64,000 nt of DNA, taken from NCBI RefSeq assembly GCF_004335005.1, contig NZ_RQRT01000002.1, forward strand, positions 62,001-126,000. The letters run 5' to 3'. Positions 7,681 to 15,901 of the stretch are shown one piece after another. The DNA is from Paracoccus nototheniae (GTDB lineage Bacteria; Pseudomonadota; Alphaproteobacteria; Rhodobacterales; Rhodobacteraceae). The position numbers and the translations under genes were made by a program. Under the pieces are notes generated by a model, which saw only the letters and a list, made by a program, of their open reading frames with translations, searched no databases and had not been told where the DNA came from. Numbering within the stretch: position 1 is the first letter of the stretch; the number at the start of each line of letters is the position of its first letter.

Positions 7681-8577
7681 GGTCTGGGCCTGCGCCCGCA
7701 GACGGGCGATCAGCCAGGATGCGGCGGGGCCGGGGGGCGTGTCGCTGCGATGGATGACCTGCAGCGCGTAATCCCCCTCGGGCGCGTCGGGCATGTCCAG
7801 TCGGACCAGCCGCCCGGCCTGCAGATCGTCGCGCACCATCGGCAGCGGCATATAACCCCACCCGATCCCCGCGATCAGCAGCATCTGTTTGGACGACACA
7901 TCGGCCAGCCGCCATGTCCGGCGGCTGATCACCGAAAATTCCCGCCCCTCGGTCAGGGGCGAACGGTCGGTCAGCACCAGCTGGATATGCGCCCGGCCCG
8001 CCCCCGGCGCATTCTGCCCCGCCTGCGCCAGCGGATGGCCGGGGGCCGCGACCGCGATCATGCGGACGGCACCGATCGCCACCCGGTCCAGCCCGTCGCC
8101 GCTGTCCAGCGGGCCGCTGACGCCGATGCTGGCCCGGCGATCCATCACCATCTGGGTAACCGCGCCAAGCGTCTCGGCCGACAGATGCAGCGACACGGTG
8201 GGGAATTCGGCGAAAAAGGCGGTCAGCGCGTCGATCACCCGGTCCTTGGGCAGGAACGTGTCCAGCACCAGATGCAGTTCGGATTCCAGCCCCTGCAGCA
8301 GGCCTCGGGTCTTGGCGCGCAGCGAGTCGATGCCGCTGGCGATCATCCGCGCCTCGGTCAGGACCATGCGCCCGGCCTCGGTCAGTTGCGGCTTGCGGGT
8401 GGTCTTGCGGTCGAACAGGCTGACGCCCAGCTGCGCCTCCAGATTGGCGATCGTATAGCTGATGACCGAGGTCGCCCGGTTCAGCCGCCGCGCCGCAGCC
8501 GCAAAGCTGCCCGTCTCGGCGACGGTTACCAGCACGCGCAGCTGGTCCAGTGTCGGGATGCCGGGATCGGATGCCAT
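7672..8577 (-). CDS. LysR-family transcriptional regulator
   Basis: The 301-residue protein has a winged helix-turn-helix at residues 9-68 (L-D-Q-L-R-V-L-V-T-V-A-E-T-G-S-F) and a full effector domain. It is clearly paralogous to the frameshifted LysR at 3324-4255; both share the L-F-D-R, Q-L-V-L-T-D-R-S and T-P-P-G-P-A patterns. The two flank the luciferase-like, SnoaL and GMC genes. It is divergent from the SnoaL-like gene at 8723. In the shared spacer, ATCAATCGTGAT (8640-8651) forms a dyad and ATCGATTT (8622-8629) repeats part of the candidate box at 5441. Confidence 0.85.
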   Translation of the reverse strand: MASDPGIPTLDQLRVLVTVAETGSFAAAARRLNRATSVISYTIANLEAQLGVSLFDRKTTRKPQLTEAGRMVLTEARMIASGIDSLRAKTRGLLQGLESELHLVLDTFLPKDRVIDALTAFFAEFPTVSLHLSAETLGAVTQMVMDRRASIGVSGPLDSGDGLDRVAIGAVRMIAVAAPGHPLAQAGQNAPGAGRAHIQLVLTDRSPLTEGREFSVISRRTWRLADVSSKQMLLIAGIGWGYMPLPMVRDDLQAGRLVRLDMPDAPEGDYALQVIHRSDTPPGPAASWLIARLRAQAQTGG

Positions 8578-8722
8578 GATGCTGTCCCTGATGCCGCCGC
8601 CTGTGCGACCCGGCCAGATATATCGATTTCATGGAACCTATCAATCGTGATTTGCCGGGTTTTCCGAAATGTCGCGGCGGATCAGGATCGTCCTATCGTC
8701 AACCCAGCCCAAAGGCCCCCGC

Positions 8723-9157
8723 ATGACCGATCTTGATGCCCGCCATATCGAACTGACACGGGAATATTTCCGCCGCAGCGACGCGCAGGATCCGTCCCTG
8801 CTGGATCTGCTGCATCCCCAGCTGCAGTTCTATTTCCCCAAATTCGGCATCGGCCACGGCCCTCAGGCGATCTGGCAGATGGTCGCGGGCTTTGCCGGTC
8901 AGATCGAATCGATCGAACATGATGTCACCGATTATCTGTTCATCGCCCGCGCGCCCCATGTCATCGTCGAGGGTACGACGCGCGGCAGGCTGAACGGCAA
9001 GGACTGGCAGGCGGGCGTGACGCCGGGCGGCCGGTTCTGCAATGTCTTTGAATTCCGCGACGGGCTGATCCTGCGCTGCCATGTCTATCTGGACCCTGAT
9101 TACACCGGCGAGGATGCCGCCCGGTTCCGGTGGGGTCAGGAAGGGCGCGAATGGTAG
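8723..9157 (+). CDS. SnoaL/NTF2-fold protein
   Basis: The 144-residue protein has the same cone-shaped fold class as the protein at 5608, but the sequence is quite different. It begins with L-T-R-E-Y-F-R-R-S-D-A, then Q-F-Y-F-P-K-F-G-I-G-H-G-P near residues 36-48 and ends R-C-H-V-Y-L-D-P-D-Y-T-G. The ATG at 8723 is the first codon that gives family-like sequence. It is divergent from the LysR gene and probably its target. Family members include ring cyclases, isomerases and dehydratases, and no reaction can be assigned here. Confidence 0.7.
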   Translation: MTDLDARHIELTREYFRRSDAQDPSLLDLLHPQLQFYFPKFGIGHGPQAIWQMVAGFAGQIESIEHDVTDYLFIARAPHVIVEGTTRGRLNGKDWQAGVTPGGRFCNVFEFRDGLILRCHVYLDPDYTGEDAARFRWGQEGREW

Positions 9158-9202
9158 GCCGTCAAGGCCGATACCGCCCCGGCCGATCCTGGGCGGTATC
9201 CG

Positions 9203-9814
9203 TCAATATCCGACGGTAAAGCGCTGGCGGCGATGGCGGGGTGTTTCCACCTCATCCACCATGGCGATGGCGAAATCCGCAAACGAGATCGACGATCCGG
9301 CATCGCCCGTCAGCAGCTGATCGCCGCCAAGGCGAAAGATGCCGGTTCGCTGGCCCGCGACAAAGGCCGCGGATGGTGACAGAAAGGTCCAGTCCAGATC
9401 CGTCTGCGCCCGCAGCAGGTCCAGAAACGCCGCCCCCGCCAGCGCCTCGGGGCGATAGGCGGCGGGAAAGTCGGGCGCATCCAGCAGCCGCAGACCGGGT
9501 GCGACCAGCAGACTGCCCGCACCGCCCACCACCAGATAACGCGGCACGCCCGAGGCGCGCAGCGATTCGATCAGCGCCTGCGGATCGCTGGCCGAGAAGG
9601 GGACCGAACTGATCACCGCGTCATGCCCGCTGATCTGCGCGACAAGCCCATCGCAGTCGCGCAGATCGCCCCGTTGTGGCGTCACATGGGGCAGGGCGGC
9701 GATCCGGTCCGGATCGCGCGCGATGGCGGTGACGCTGTGGCCCCGGTCGGACAGCTCGCGCAGAATGCACGACCCGGCCCGACCCGAGGCGCCGATCAGG
9801 GCGATTTTGGCCAT
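9203..9814 (-). CDS. NAD(P)H-binding atypical SDR protein
   Basis: The 203-residue protein starts with an NAD(P)-binding motif, I-A-L-I-G-A-S-G-R-A-G-S at residues 4-15 (GxxGxxG of the atypical short-chain dehydrogenases). It continues as an NmrA/YhfK-like NAD(P)H-binding protein with V-V-G-G-A-G-S in the middle. The start at 9814 has GAAAGGAT upstream; an 11-residue longer start at 9847 was judged less likely. It is 36 bases downstream of the SDR gene at 9851-10600, in the same direction, so they form an operon. Likely an oxidoreductase or redox-sensing NAD(P)H binder. Confidence 0.75.
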   Translation of the reverse strand: MAKIALIGASGRAGSCILRELSDRGHSVTAIARDPDRIAALPHVTPQRGDLRDCDGLVAQISGHDAVISSVPFSASDPQALIESLRASGVPRYLVVGGAGSLLVAPGLRLLDAPDFPAAYRPEALAGAAFLDLLRAQTDLDWTFLSPSAAFVAGQRTGIFRLGGDQLLTGDAGSSISFADFAIAMVDEVETPRHRRQRFTVGY

Positions 9815-9850
9815 GGGGTGATCCTTTCTGATCGCCAGAGGCGACATGGG

Positions 9851-10600
9851 TTAATGAGCCTGCCCGTTCAGCATGGTCATGACCGAAGCGAACCGGTCGT
9901 CGCGTTCGGCAAAGCGCAGCGGATGCACGCGCTGCACCAGAATTTCCGGCGGGGTGGGGGTCTGTGCCAGCAGCGTCATCACCTCATCGGCAAACTCCTC
10001 CAGCGGCAGATAGCCTTCGCGCGTGGACTGGCCGGGGGTCAACTCGGTCTGGACGGCGGGCGGGGCCAGCTCGATCACCTTGACACGGCCTTCCAAGGCG
10101 GCGCGCAGTGAGACGGTATAGGAATGCAGCGCCGCCTTGGTTGCCGAATAGGTCGGCGTCATCACCAGCGGCACGAAGGCCAGCCCCGAGGTCACATTGA
10201 CCACAACGCCGTCGCCTTGCGCGATCAGATGACCGATCAGCGCATCGGTCAGGCGGATCGGACCCAGCAGGTTGGTGGTGATCGTCGCCTCGGCATCCGC
10301 CAGATCGCGCGGGGCATCAAGCGTCTCCGCGCGCATGATGCCGGCATTGTTCACCAGAACGTTCAGGGCTGGAAATTGTGCCGTGACCCGTGCGGCAAAG
10401 GCGGCGATGGCCGCCCCGTCATCGGCGTCCAGCACCATCGGATGAATGCCGGGCCGCCCTTCTGCCGCGGCCTCCAGCGTGGCCAGCCTGCGCCCGGCGA
10501 TGATCACGGTATTGCCCTGATCGTGAAAGCGGTGGGCCAATGCCTGCCCGATGCCCGACCCGCCGCCGGTGATCAGAATCGTGTTGCCGTTGGTGTTCAT
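9851..10600 (-). CDS. Short-chain dehydrogenase/reductase (DltE-like)
   Basis: The 249-residue classical SDR has T-G-G-G-S-G-I-G near residues 11-18, N-N-A-G near 86-89, a catalytic Ser in V-N-V-T-S-G-L-A and Y-S-A-T-K with the Tyr/Lys pair. It resembles the DltE-type subgroup often found beside small NAD(P)H-binding proteins. The start at 10600 avoids a non-conserved 45-residue extension. It is the first gene of a two-gene leftward operon with the NAD(P)H-binding protein. The substrate is not known. Confidence 0.8.
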   Translation of the reverse strand: MNTNGNTILITGGGSGIGQALAHRFHDQGNTVIIAGRRLATLEAAAEGRPGIHPMVLDADDGAAIAAFAARVTAQFPALNVLVNNAGIMRAETLDAPRDLADAEATITTNLLGPIRLTDALIGHLIAQGDGVVVNVTSGLAFVPLVMTPTYSATKAALHSYTVSLRAALEGRVKVIELAPPAVQTELTPGQSTREGYLPLEEFADEVMTLLAQTPTPPEILVQRVHPLRFAERDDRFASVMTMLNGQAH

Positions 10601-11104
10601 CAGTATCGCTCCGTGTGAAGGGGTCGGTCCCGGATCCGGACGCGTCCTGCCATCCCACCCGTTCCCGACCGTCGGGCCGCAATCCAGCCCGGGCCCGAGA
10701 TATGACAGTCCGCCTCCCCGCCGGAAAGCCCGCAAATCCCGACGCTATCGTTCGTGAATCTCGAACGGTCGGCATGGGAAAGGGGCGCACAGGACAGGTG
10801 CACGCATGGCCGGGGCGTGTCCCCGATCCGCGCCAAGCCCTGCATCGGCCATGGCATGGCGGTTTGGTGCAGGCTGCGCCGCTACACCTCTATCCACCCC
10901 TGCAGCCATGTGACGCCCCTCCGGCCTGTCTTTGATGTCACCCGCCGTGCCTGCCCACAGACACCGGCCGCTTCGGTGCCTGCCACGCGCGGTCAGGATG
11001 CTGATCCGAAGCAGCAGCCCCATTTACCCGGTTTACGAAACGCCGCTTCTCGCACAACACTGCCCGCGCAGGCAGTTCGCCCACTGATGAAACAAGGAAA
11101 TCTT
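10601..11104. other. 504-base non-coding spacer
   Basis: No convincing gene is seen between the SDR start and the sulfotransferase start. The reading frame of the sulfotransferase is open further upstream, but that sequence is rich in Arg, Pro and Cys and does not look conserved. The spacer holds one clear dyad, CGTTCG-N7-CGAACG, at 10749-10767, a possible operator. Confidence 0.5.
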
Positions 11105-11824
11105 ATGGCACCGCTTCAGTTCGTCATCCTGAGCGATTCCCGATCGGGCACATCCCTGCTGTCTGAAACCCTGAACAGCCACCCCGAAATCCTCTGCCAT
11201 GGCGAGGTTTTCCATCCGAGCCCCGCATATCACATCAAGGGTGACAGGAAGGGCCTGACATTGGAGGACGCCGTCGCCCTTCGCGATCACGATATCGATG
11301 CCTACATGGCCTGGGTCTATGATCACCCCGAGGCCCGGGCCGTCGGCTTCAAGATGTGGCGCTCGCACAACCAAAGCGCCTGCGACGACCTGATCGCGGA
11401 CAGGGCGGTCCACAAGATCATTTACGAACGCACGAATGTTCTGGCCCGGTTTTCCTCAAGCAGGCTGGTTCAGGCCACCGGCATCTATAATCTGCCGCCC
11501 GGCAAAGCGCGGCCCGGCAAGCTGGACACCCGGATCACGTTCGACCGCAAGGCTTTCGCGGCCTACCTGAACAAGCACCAGAGTTTGTTTTCCCATTACC
11601 GCAATGCAGCCAAAGGCCCGGTTCTGGACATTGCCTATGAGGCGATCCGCGATGGGGATTTCTCGACGGTCCTGAATTTTCTGGGCGTGTCGCAACACGA
11701 TCTGACCCCCCAAAAGGCAAAACTGCACGGCTCGGCGATCATCGATCGTTTCGAACCGCAGTTTCACGATACCATCCGCGAGGTGCTGGACACGGCCGGA
11801 CACCCGGAATGGGCAGCAGAGTAA
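11105..11824 (+). CDS. Sulfotransferase-family protein (Stf0-like)
   Basis: The 239-residue protein opens with F-V-I-L-S-D-S-R-S-G-T-S-L-L-S-E-T-L-N-S, the phosphate-binding loop that holds the 5'-phosphosulfate of PAPS in bacterial sulfotransferases. G-F-K-M-W-R near residues 79-84 and a later I-Y-E-R-T-N-V-L-A-R-F (about 102-112) fit the 3'-phosphate-binding strand and helix. Such enzymes transfer sulfate to carbohydrates or other hydroxyls; Stf0 itself acts on trehalose. The start at 11105 has AAGGAAA in front. It stands alone, and its codon usage seems slightly less GC-extreme than its neighbours, which might mean transfer. Confidence 0.75.
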   Translation: MAPLQFVILSDSRSGTSLLSETLNSHPEILCHGEVFHPSPAYHIKGDRKGLTLEDAVALRDHDIDAYMAWVYDHPEARAVGFKMWRSHNQSACDDLIADRAVHKIIYERTNVLARFSSSRLVQATGIYNLPPGKARPGKLDTRITFDRKAFAAYLNKHQSLFSHYRNAAKGPVLDIAYEAIRDGDFSTVLNFLGVSQHDLTPQKAKLHGSAIIDRFEPQFHDTIREVLDTAGHPEWAAE

Positions 11825-11831
11825 CCGTTCC

Positions 11832-11870
11832 GGACGCGGCCATGACCAAAGGCCAGCGTCCTGTTCCTTT
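11832..11870 (+). terminator. Probable terminator after the sulfotransferase gene
   Basis: GGACGC-GGCC pairs with GGCC-A-GCGTCC across a 9-base loop (11832-11861), leaving one bulged A. TGTTCCTTT follows. It begins 8 bases after the sulfotransferase stop. Confidence 0.5.
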
Positions 11871-12023
11871 GGCTCGCAGAACCGGCGCAGACAAAGGTCA
11901 ACAGTCCAGGCCGAGAGCAGCCCCGGCCTGATCACTCAGCGCCCGTGGTCTCAGCTTCGGACAATCTTGTGCCGGAAGCCGGGCCTTAGGGCATGGGGTG
12001 GATTGCTGAGCGATTGATTTTAT

Positions 12024-12100
<77 letters not shown>

Positions 12101-12152
12101 GGACGCCGTCTGATTACCCGCCCGGTCCGTGCGGCGCAATGGTGAAAATCGC

Positions 12153-12887
12153 CTAGGCGGCGTCCAGCGCGGCGATGATCGGGATAAAATCCGCAGCCTT
12201 CAGGCTGGCCCCGCCGACCAGCGCGCCATCGACATGGGGAACGGCAAAAATCTCGGTCGCATTGCCCGGCTTGACGCTGCCACCATAAAGCAGCGCGACA
12301 TCCGCGCCATCGGCCAGCCGTGCGACCAGCCGGTCACGCAACAGGGCGTGAACCTCGGCGATCTGGTCAAGGCTGGGGGTGCGTCCCGTTCCGATCGCCC
12401 AGACCGGCTCATAGGCGATGACAGAGTTGGCCGCCGTGGCGCCCTCGGGCAGTGATCCCGCCAGTTGCGTCGCGATCACGTCCAGCGTGCGGCCGTCATC
12501 CCGCTCGGCCTCGGTCTCGCCCAGACAGATGATGGCCACCAGACCGGCGCGGTGCGCGGCTGCCGCCTTGGCGCAGACCATCGCGTCGGTCTCGGCATGA
12601 TCGGCGCGGCGTTCGGAATGGCCGACAATGACATGGCTGGCACCCAGATCGCGCAGCAAAACGGCCGAGATATCGCCGGTATGCGCGCCCGCATCCTCGG
12701 CATGGCAATCCTGTGCGCCGATCTTCACCGGTCCCGCCCCGGCGATCATCGGCACCAGCAACGGCGCGGGCGGGCAGATCAGCACATCGCAGGATGCCCC
12801 GGCATCCCCGATCATCGCGATCTGATCCAGCGCGGCCAGATCGCCGTTCATTTTCCAATTGCCTGCAGCCAGTTTGCGCGGTGCCAT
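12153..12887 (-). CDS. tpiA: Triosephosphate isomerase (housekeeping)
   Basis: The 244-residue protein carries every TIM signature: N-W-K-M-N with Lys12, the catalytic His in V-I-V-G-H-S-E-R-R, the catalytic Glu in [12 protein letters not shown], and a normal loop 6 (G-T-G-R-T-P). It interconverts dihydroxyacetone phosphate and glyceraldehyde 3-phosphate in the cytoplasm. The ATG at 12887 is preceded by GGGAGG at suitable spacing, better than the GTG three bases upstream. A second, more divergent TIM-like gene lies at 32979 in the erythritol locus, and the normal loop here supports the idea that this copy is the glycolytic one. Confidence 0.93.
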   Translation of the reverse strand: MAPRKLAAGNWKMNGDLAALDQIAMIGDAGASCDVLICPPAPLLVPMIAGAGPVKIGAQDCHAEDAGAHTGDISAVLLRDLGASHVIVGHSERRADHAETDAMVCAKAAAAHRAGLVAIICLGETEAERDDGRTLDVIATQLAGSLPEGATAANSVIAYEPVWAIGTGRTPSLDQIAEVHALLRDRLVARLADGADVALLYGGSVKPGNATEIFAVPHVDGALVGGASLKAADFIPIIAALDAA

Positions 12888-12960
12888 CACAGCCTCCCTG
12901 TTTCGAGGACGGGCTTAGCCAGCACCCTGCGCCCGTGCAACCGTGATAGCGCTGTCAGTC

Positions 12961-13332
12961 TCAGCTTTGCGCGCGGCTGCCCTCGATCGGCTCGAACCGG
13001 ACGGATTCACCACAGCCGCAGCTGTCGGTGACATTGGGATTGCGGAACCGGAAGCCCGATTCCAGCAAGCCGTTCTCGTAATCGATCTCGGTCCCGAACA
13101 GGAACATCTGCGCCATGGGGGCGATCATCACACGGGCACCGTCCAGCTCGACCACCTCCTCATTGGGGGCAGGGGTCGCGGCCAGTTCCATCGTGTATTC
13201 CATCCCTGCGCAGCCACCCTTCTTCAGCCCGATCCGCAGACCATAGGCATCCTTGCCCGCCATTAGCCGCGCAATCTGGGCGGCAGCGGCAGGCGTGATC
13301 GAAACCGGAGACGTGCCGGGAATGGCGAACAT
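12961..13332 (-). CDS. A-type iron-sulfur carrier (IscA/SufA/ErpA family)
   Basis: The 123-residue protein has the A-type carrier fold with the three conserved cysteines: one in K-K-G-G-C-A-G-M and two in D-S-C-G-C-G-E near the C-terminus. These bind a [2Fe-2S] or [4Fe-4S] cluster for delivery to apoproteins. Two ATG codons are close; 13332 has AAAGGAT at better spacing than 13338. It lies just downstream (leftward) of sufT, another Fe-S assembly gene on the same strand, with hairpins between. Whether it acts as SufA or ErpA cannot be decided from this window. Confidence 0.9.
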   Translation of the reverse strand: MFAIPGTSPVSITPAAAAQIARLMAGKDAYGLRIGLKKGGCAGMEYTMELAATPAPNEEVVELDGARVMIAPMAQMFLFGTEIDYENGLLESGFRFRNPNVTDSCGCGESVRFEPIEGSRAQS

Positions 13333-13359
13333 GGTCATAATCCTTTCGAGGCTGCCCTC

Positions 13360-13389
13360 AAGATAGTCACCCGACCCCCCAACCGACAA
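13360..13389 (-). promoter_or_regulatory. Candidate sigma-70-like promoter for the A-type carrier gene
   Basis: Leftward, TTGTCG (13389-13384) and TATCTT (13365-13360) are separated by 18 bases, about 30 bases upstream of the start codon. Position and spacing fit a housekeeping promoter; not tested. Confidence 0.35.
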
Positions 13390-13448
13390 GCCCGCCCAAA
13401 CCCTATCTTTGTCACGAAAATATCCTCTGGGGCCGTTCAGCGGTTCGC

Positions 13449-13492
13449 CATCGGTCCGAGGACCGATGAACGGCGGGGGGCGAAGCGCCCCC
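13449..13492. terminator. Two hairpins between sufT and the A-type carrier gene
   Basis: CATCGGTC/GACCGATG (13449-13468) and GGGGGCG-AAG-CGCCCCC (13476-13492) form two adjacent stem-loops beginning 30 bases after the sufT stop. No strong T-run follows, so they could be a Rho-independent-like terminator or an mRNA-stability element. Confidence 0.5.
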
Positions 13493-13521
13493 GGCCGTCG
13501 CGGGACGCAATCGGGCGGACG

Positions 13522-13878
13522 CTACATGAAGCCCAGCTCCAGCCGGGCCTCGTCGGACATCATGTCCATGCCCCATTGCGGCTGAAAGGTCATTTCGACA
13601 TCGACCTGCTTGACGCCAGGCACCGCCTCGACGGCATCGGCGACCCATCCGGGCATCTCGCCCGCGACCGGACAGCCGGGTGCGGTCAGCGTCATGATCA
13701 GCCGCACTTCCGACGCATCATTGATGTCGATCGTATAGATCAGGCCCAGATCGTGGATGTTCACCGGGATCTCGGGGTCATAGACGGTCTTGCAGGCCTC
13801 GACCACCGGCTCGTACAGCGGATGGTCGGTACTCGAGGGCGCGATCAGCGGCGCGCCTTCCATCAGGGGTTCGGTCAT
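13522..13878 (-). CDS. sufT: SUF-system Fe-S maturation protein SufT (DUF59/MIP18)
   Basis: The 118-residue protein is a MIP18/DUF59 family member: [17 protein letters not shown] near residues 33-49, T-L-T-A-P-G-C-P with its conserved Cys, and F-Q-P-Q-W-G near the end. SufT assists maturation of Fe-S proteins in the cytoplasm. It is divergent from tgt with 152 bases between. Just upstream, AATTCCGACCAATT (13892-13905) next to TATATA could be a regulator site or part of the promoter. The nearby A-type carrier gene supports the Fe-S role. The rest of a suf operon is not in the window. Confidence 0.9.
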   Translation of the reverse strand: MTEPLMEGAPLIAPSSTDHPLYEPVVEACKTVYDPEIPVNIHDLGLIYTIDINDASEVRLIMTLTAPGCPVAGEMPGWVADAVEAVPGVKQVDVEMTFQPQWGMDMMSDEARLELGFM

Positions 13879-14030
13879 CGCGTCATCCTTTAATTCCGAC
13901 CAATTATATAGGGCACGACCGCGCCCCGGTCCAGTGGCCAGACCCCCGCATCACGCCGCCCGCGCGCCCGTGGATTGCGCGCATGGCGCGCCGGGGCTAC
14001 AAGCGGCCGGTTCCAAGGGCAGGCGGCACC

Positions 14031-15161
14031 ATGACCACGCGTTTCAACTTTACCCTGAAGGCCACCGACGGCGCGGCCCGCACGGGCGTCATCGATACGC
14101 CGCGCGGGCAGATCCGCACCCCGGCCTTCATGCCGGTAGGCACCGCGGCGACGGTCAAGGCGATGCTGCCCGAAAGCGTGGCGGCGACCGGGGCCGATAT
14201 CCTGCTGGGCAACACCTATCACCTGATGCTGCGCCCCGGCGCCGAACGGGTTGCGCGGATGGGCGGGCTGCACCGCTTCATGAACTGGGACCGCCCCATT
14301 CTGACCGACAGCGGCGGCTTTCAGGTCATGTCTCTGGCAGGCCTGCGCAAACTGACCGAACAGGGTGTGACCTTTTCCAGCCATGTCGACGGGTCCAAGC
14401 ATTTTCTGTCGCCCGAAACCAGCATGCAGATCCAGGCGCTTCTGGGCAGCGACATCGTCATGGCCTTTGACGAATGCCCCGCATTGCCTGCGACGGATGA
14501 TGCCGTGGCGGCCTCGATGCGGCTGTCGATGCGATGGGCGCAGCGGTCGCGCGACGCCTTTGGCGACCGGCCCGGTCATGCGCTGTTCGGGATCATGCAG
14601 GGCGGCGTCACCCCTGAACTGCGTCAGGAATCGGCCCAGGCCCTGCAGGCCATCGGCTTTGACGGCTATGCCGTCGGCGGTCTGGCCGTGGGCGAGGGGC
14701 AAGAAGCGATGTTCGGCGTTCTGGATTACGCGCCGGGCTTTCTGCCCGCCGACAAGCCGCGCTATCTGATGGGCGTCGGCAAGCCCGACGACATCGTCGG
14801 CGCCGTGCAGCGCGGCATCGACATGATGGATTGCGTGCTGCCGTCGCGTTCGGGGCGCACCGGACAGGCCTGGACGCCGCGCGGTCAGGTCAACATCAAG
14901 AATGCCCGCCATCAGGACGACCCGCGCCCGCTGGACGAAGGCTGCACCTGCCCCTGCTGTCAGGGCTATTCCCGCGCCTATCTGCATCATGTCTTTCGCG
15001 CGAAAGAAATGATCAGCGGCATGCTGCTGACCTGGCACAACCTGCATTATTACCAGCAATTGATGGCGGGTCTGCGCGAGGCCATCGCGGCGGGCAGCCT
15101 GGACGATTTCGTGACCGAATTTCACGTCATGCGCGCGCAGGGCGATATCGAACCGCTCTAG
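14031..15161 (+). CDS. tgt: Queuine tRNA-ribosyltransferase (tRNA-guanine transglycosylase)
   Basis: The 376-residue enzyme has the TGT hallmarks: catalytic D-S-G-G-F-Q-V near residues 89-95, the substrate region G-G-L-A-V-G-E, a second Asp region (D-C-V-L-P-S-R), and a zinc site from C-T-C-P-C-C plus a following His. It exchanges guanine at position 34 of GUN-anticodon tRNAs with the queuosine precursor preQ1. The start at 14031 gives the family N-terminus; an upstream in-frame ATG at 13983 does not. It is followed by the FMN riboswitch and ribH2, so read-through could occur, but function is unrelated. Confidence 0.95.
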   Translation: MTTRFNFTLKATDGAARTGVIDTPRGQIRTPAFMPVGTAATVKAMLPESVAATGADILLGNTYHLMLRPGAERVARMGGLHRFMNWDRPILTDSGGFQVMSLAGLRKLTEQGVTFSSHVDGSKHFLSPETSMQIQALLGSDIVMAFDECPALPATDDAVAASMRLSMRWAQRSRDAFGDRPGHALFGIMQGGVTPELRQESAQALQAIGFDGYAVGGLAVGEGQEAMFGVLDYAPGFLPADKPRYLMGVGKPDDIVGAVQRGIDMMDCVLPSRSGRTGQAWTPRGQVNIKNARHQDDPRPLDEGCTCPCCQGYSRAYLHHVFRAKEMISGMLLTWHNLHYYQQLMAGLREAIAAGSLDDFVTEFHVMRAQGDIEPL

Positions 15162-15219
15162 GTGCTTTTTACGCCGCGTGACCCTTGGCGCGGACGGGGT
15201 CAGGGGCTATCTTGGGCCT

Positions 15220-15344
15220 GTTCTCAGGGCGGGGTGCAATTCCCCACCGGCGGTCACAGCCCGCGAGCGCCCTTTTTTCGGAAAAGGGGTCAGCAGATCC
15301 GGTGAAATTCCGGGGCCGACGGTATAGTCCGGATGGAAGAGAAC
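15220..15344 (+). promoter_or_regulatory. FMN riboswitch (RFN element)
   Basis: The conserved RFN core is present: TTCTCAGGGCGGGGTGCAAT, CCCCACCGGCGGT, AGCCCGCGAGC, GTCAGCAGATCCGGTGAAAT and CCGACGGTATAGTCCGGATG. The closing P1 helix pairs GTTCTC (15220-15225) with GAGAAC (15339-15344). A weak stem (CCCAAG 15360-15365, CTTGGG 15385-15390) and TTTTTACG follow before ribH. The expression platform could be a terminator or could block ribosome access. When bound by FMN it should lower ribH2 expression (established for RFN elements). Confidence 0.95.
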
Positions 15345-15424
15345 CGCGACCGGTGCGCCCCCAAGCGCCCGACCCGTGGTGTGCCTTGGGACCTGACGCA
15401 ATTTTTACGTAAGGTTCCTGACCA

Positions 15425-15895
15425 ATGACCAAATCCCCCCGTATCGCCTTCATCAAGGCCCGCTGGCACGCCGATGTCGTGGACCGCGCGCATGAGGGTT
15501 TTCTGACCGAGGCCGCGCGCCTGATGCCCGGCGCGCAGATTGAGCCCTGGGACGTGCCCGGCGCGTTCGAGATGCCGCTGCTGGCCAAGAAACTGGCGCA
15601 AAGCGGCCAATACGACGCCGTGGTGGCAGCCGCTCTGGTCGTCGATGGCGGCATCTATCGCCATGATTTCGTGGCCGGGGCCGTCGTGACGGGCCTGATG
15701 CAGGCCGGGCTGGACACCGGCGTGCCGGTCTTTTCCGTCTCGCTGACGCCGCATCATTATCAGGAAACCGCGCTGCTGACCGGCTTTTACCGCGAGCATT
15801 TCGTGAAAAAAGGCGCCGAGGCCGCACATGCCGTCCACGCGATGCTGGGCGTCGAGGCCCGCATCGCCGGGCTGGATCAGGCCGAAGCCGCCTGA
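15425..15895 (+). CDS. ribH: 6,7-dimethyl-8-ribityllumazine synthase, RibH2 type
   Basis: The 156-residue protein condenses 3,4-dihydroxy-2-butanone 4-phosphate with 5-amino-6-ribitylaminouracil in riboflavin synthesis. It matches the RibH2 class known from Brucella and Mesorhizobium: A-R-W-H-A-D near residues 12-17, D-V-P-G-A-F-E-M-P, D-G-G-I-Y-R-H-D-F-V-A and L-T-P-H-H-Y. An FMN riboswitch lies in its leader, as reported for Brucella ribH2. No other riboflavin genes are in the window, so it is a stand-alone copy. Its 3' end overlaps the convergent GlpD-like gene by 19 bases. Confidence 0.93.
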   Translation: MTKSPRIAFIKARWHADVVDRAHEGFLTEAARLMPGAQIEPWDVPGAFEMPLLAKKLAQSGQYDAVVAAALVVDGGIYRHDFVAGAVVTGLMQAGLDTGVPVFSVSLTPHHYQETALLTGFYREHFVKKGAEAAHAVHAMLGVEARIAGLDQAEAA

Positions 15896-15901
15896 TCCAG
15901 C
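15871..15901. terminator. Palindromic hairpin spanning two overlapping stop codons
   Basis: GCTGGATCAGGC (15871-15882) and GCCTGATCCAGC (15890-15901) form a perfect 12-bp stem with a 7-base loop. The ribH stop TGA (15893-15895) lies in one arm and the leftward gene's stop (15879-15877) in the other. It may serve as a shared bidirectional terminator, though it has no T-run. Confidence 0.65.

Noticed and set aside
10754..11104. N-terminal extension of the sulfotransferase by 117 codons
   Set aside because: The added sequence is rich in Arg, Pro and Cys and unlike the family. The start at 11105 has a good ribosome binding site and begins at the PAPS loop.
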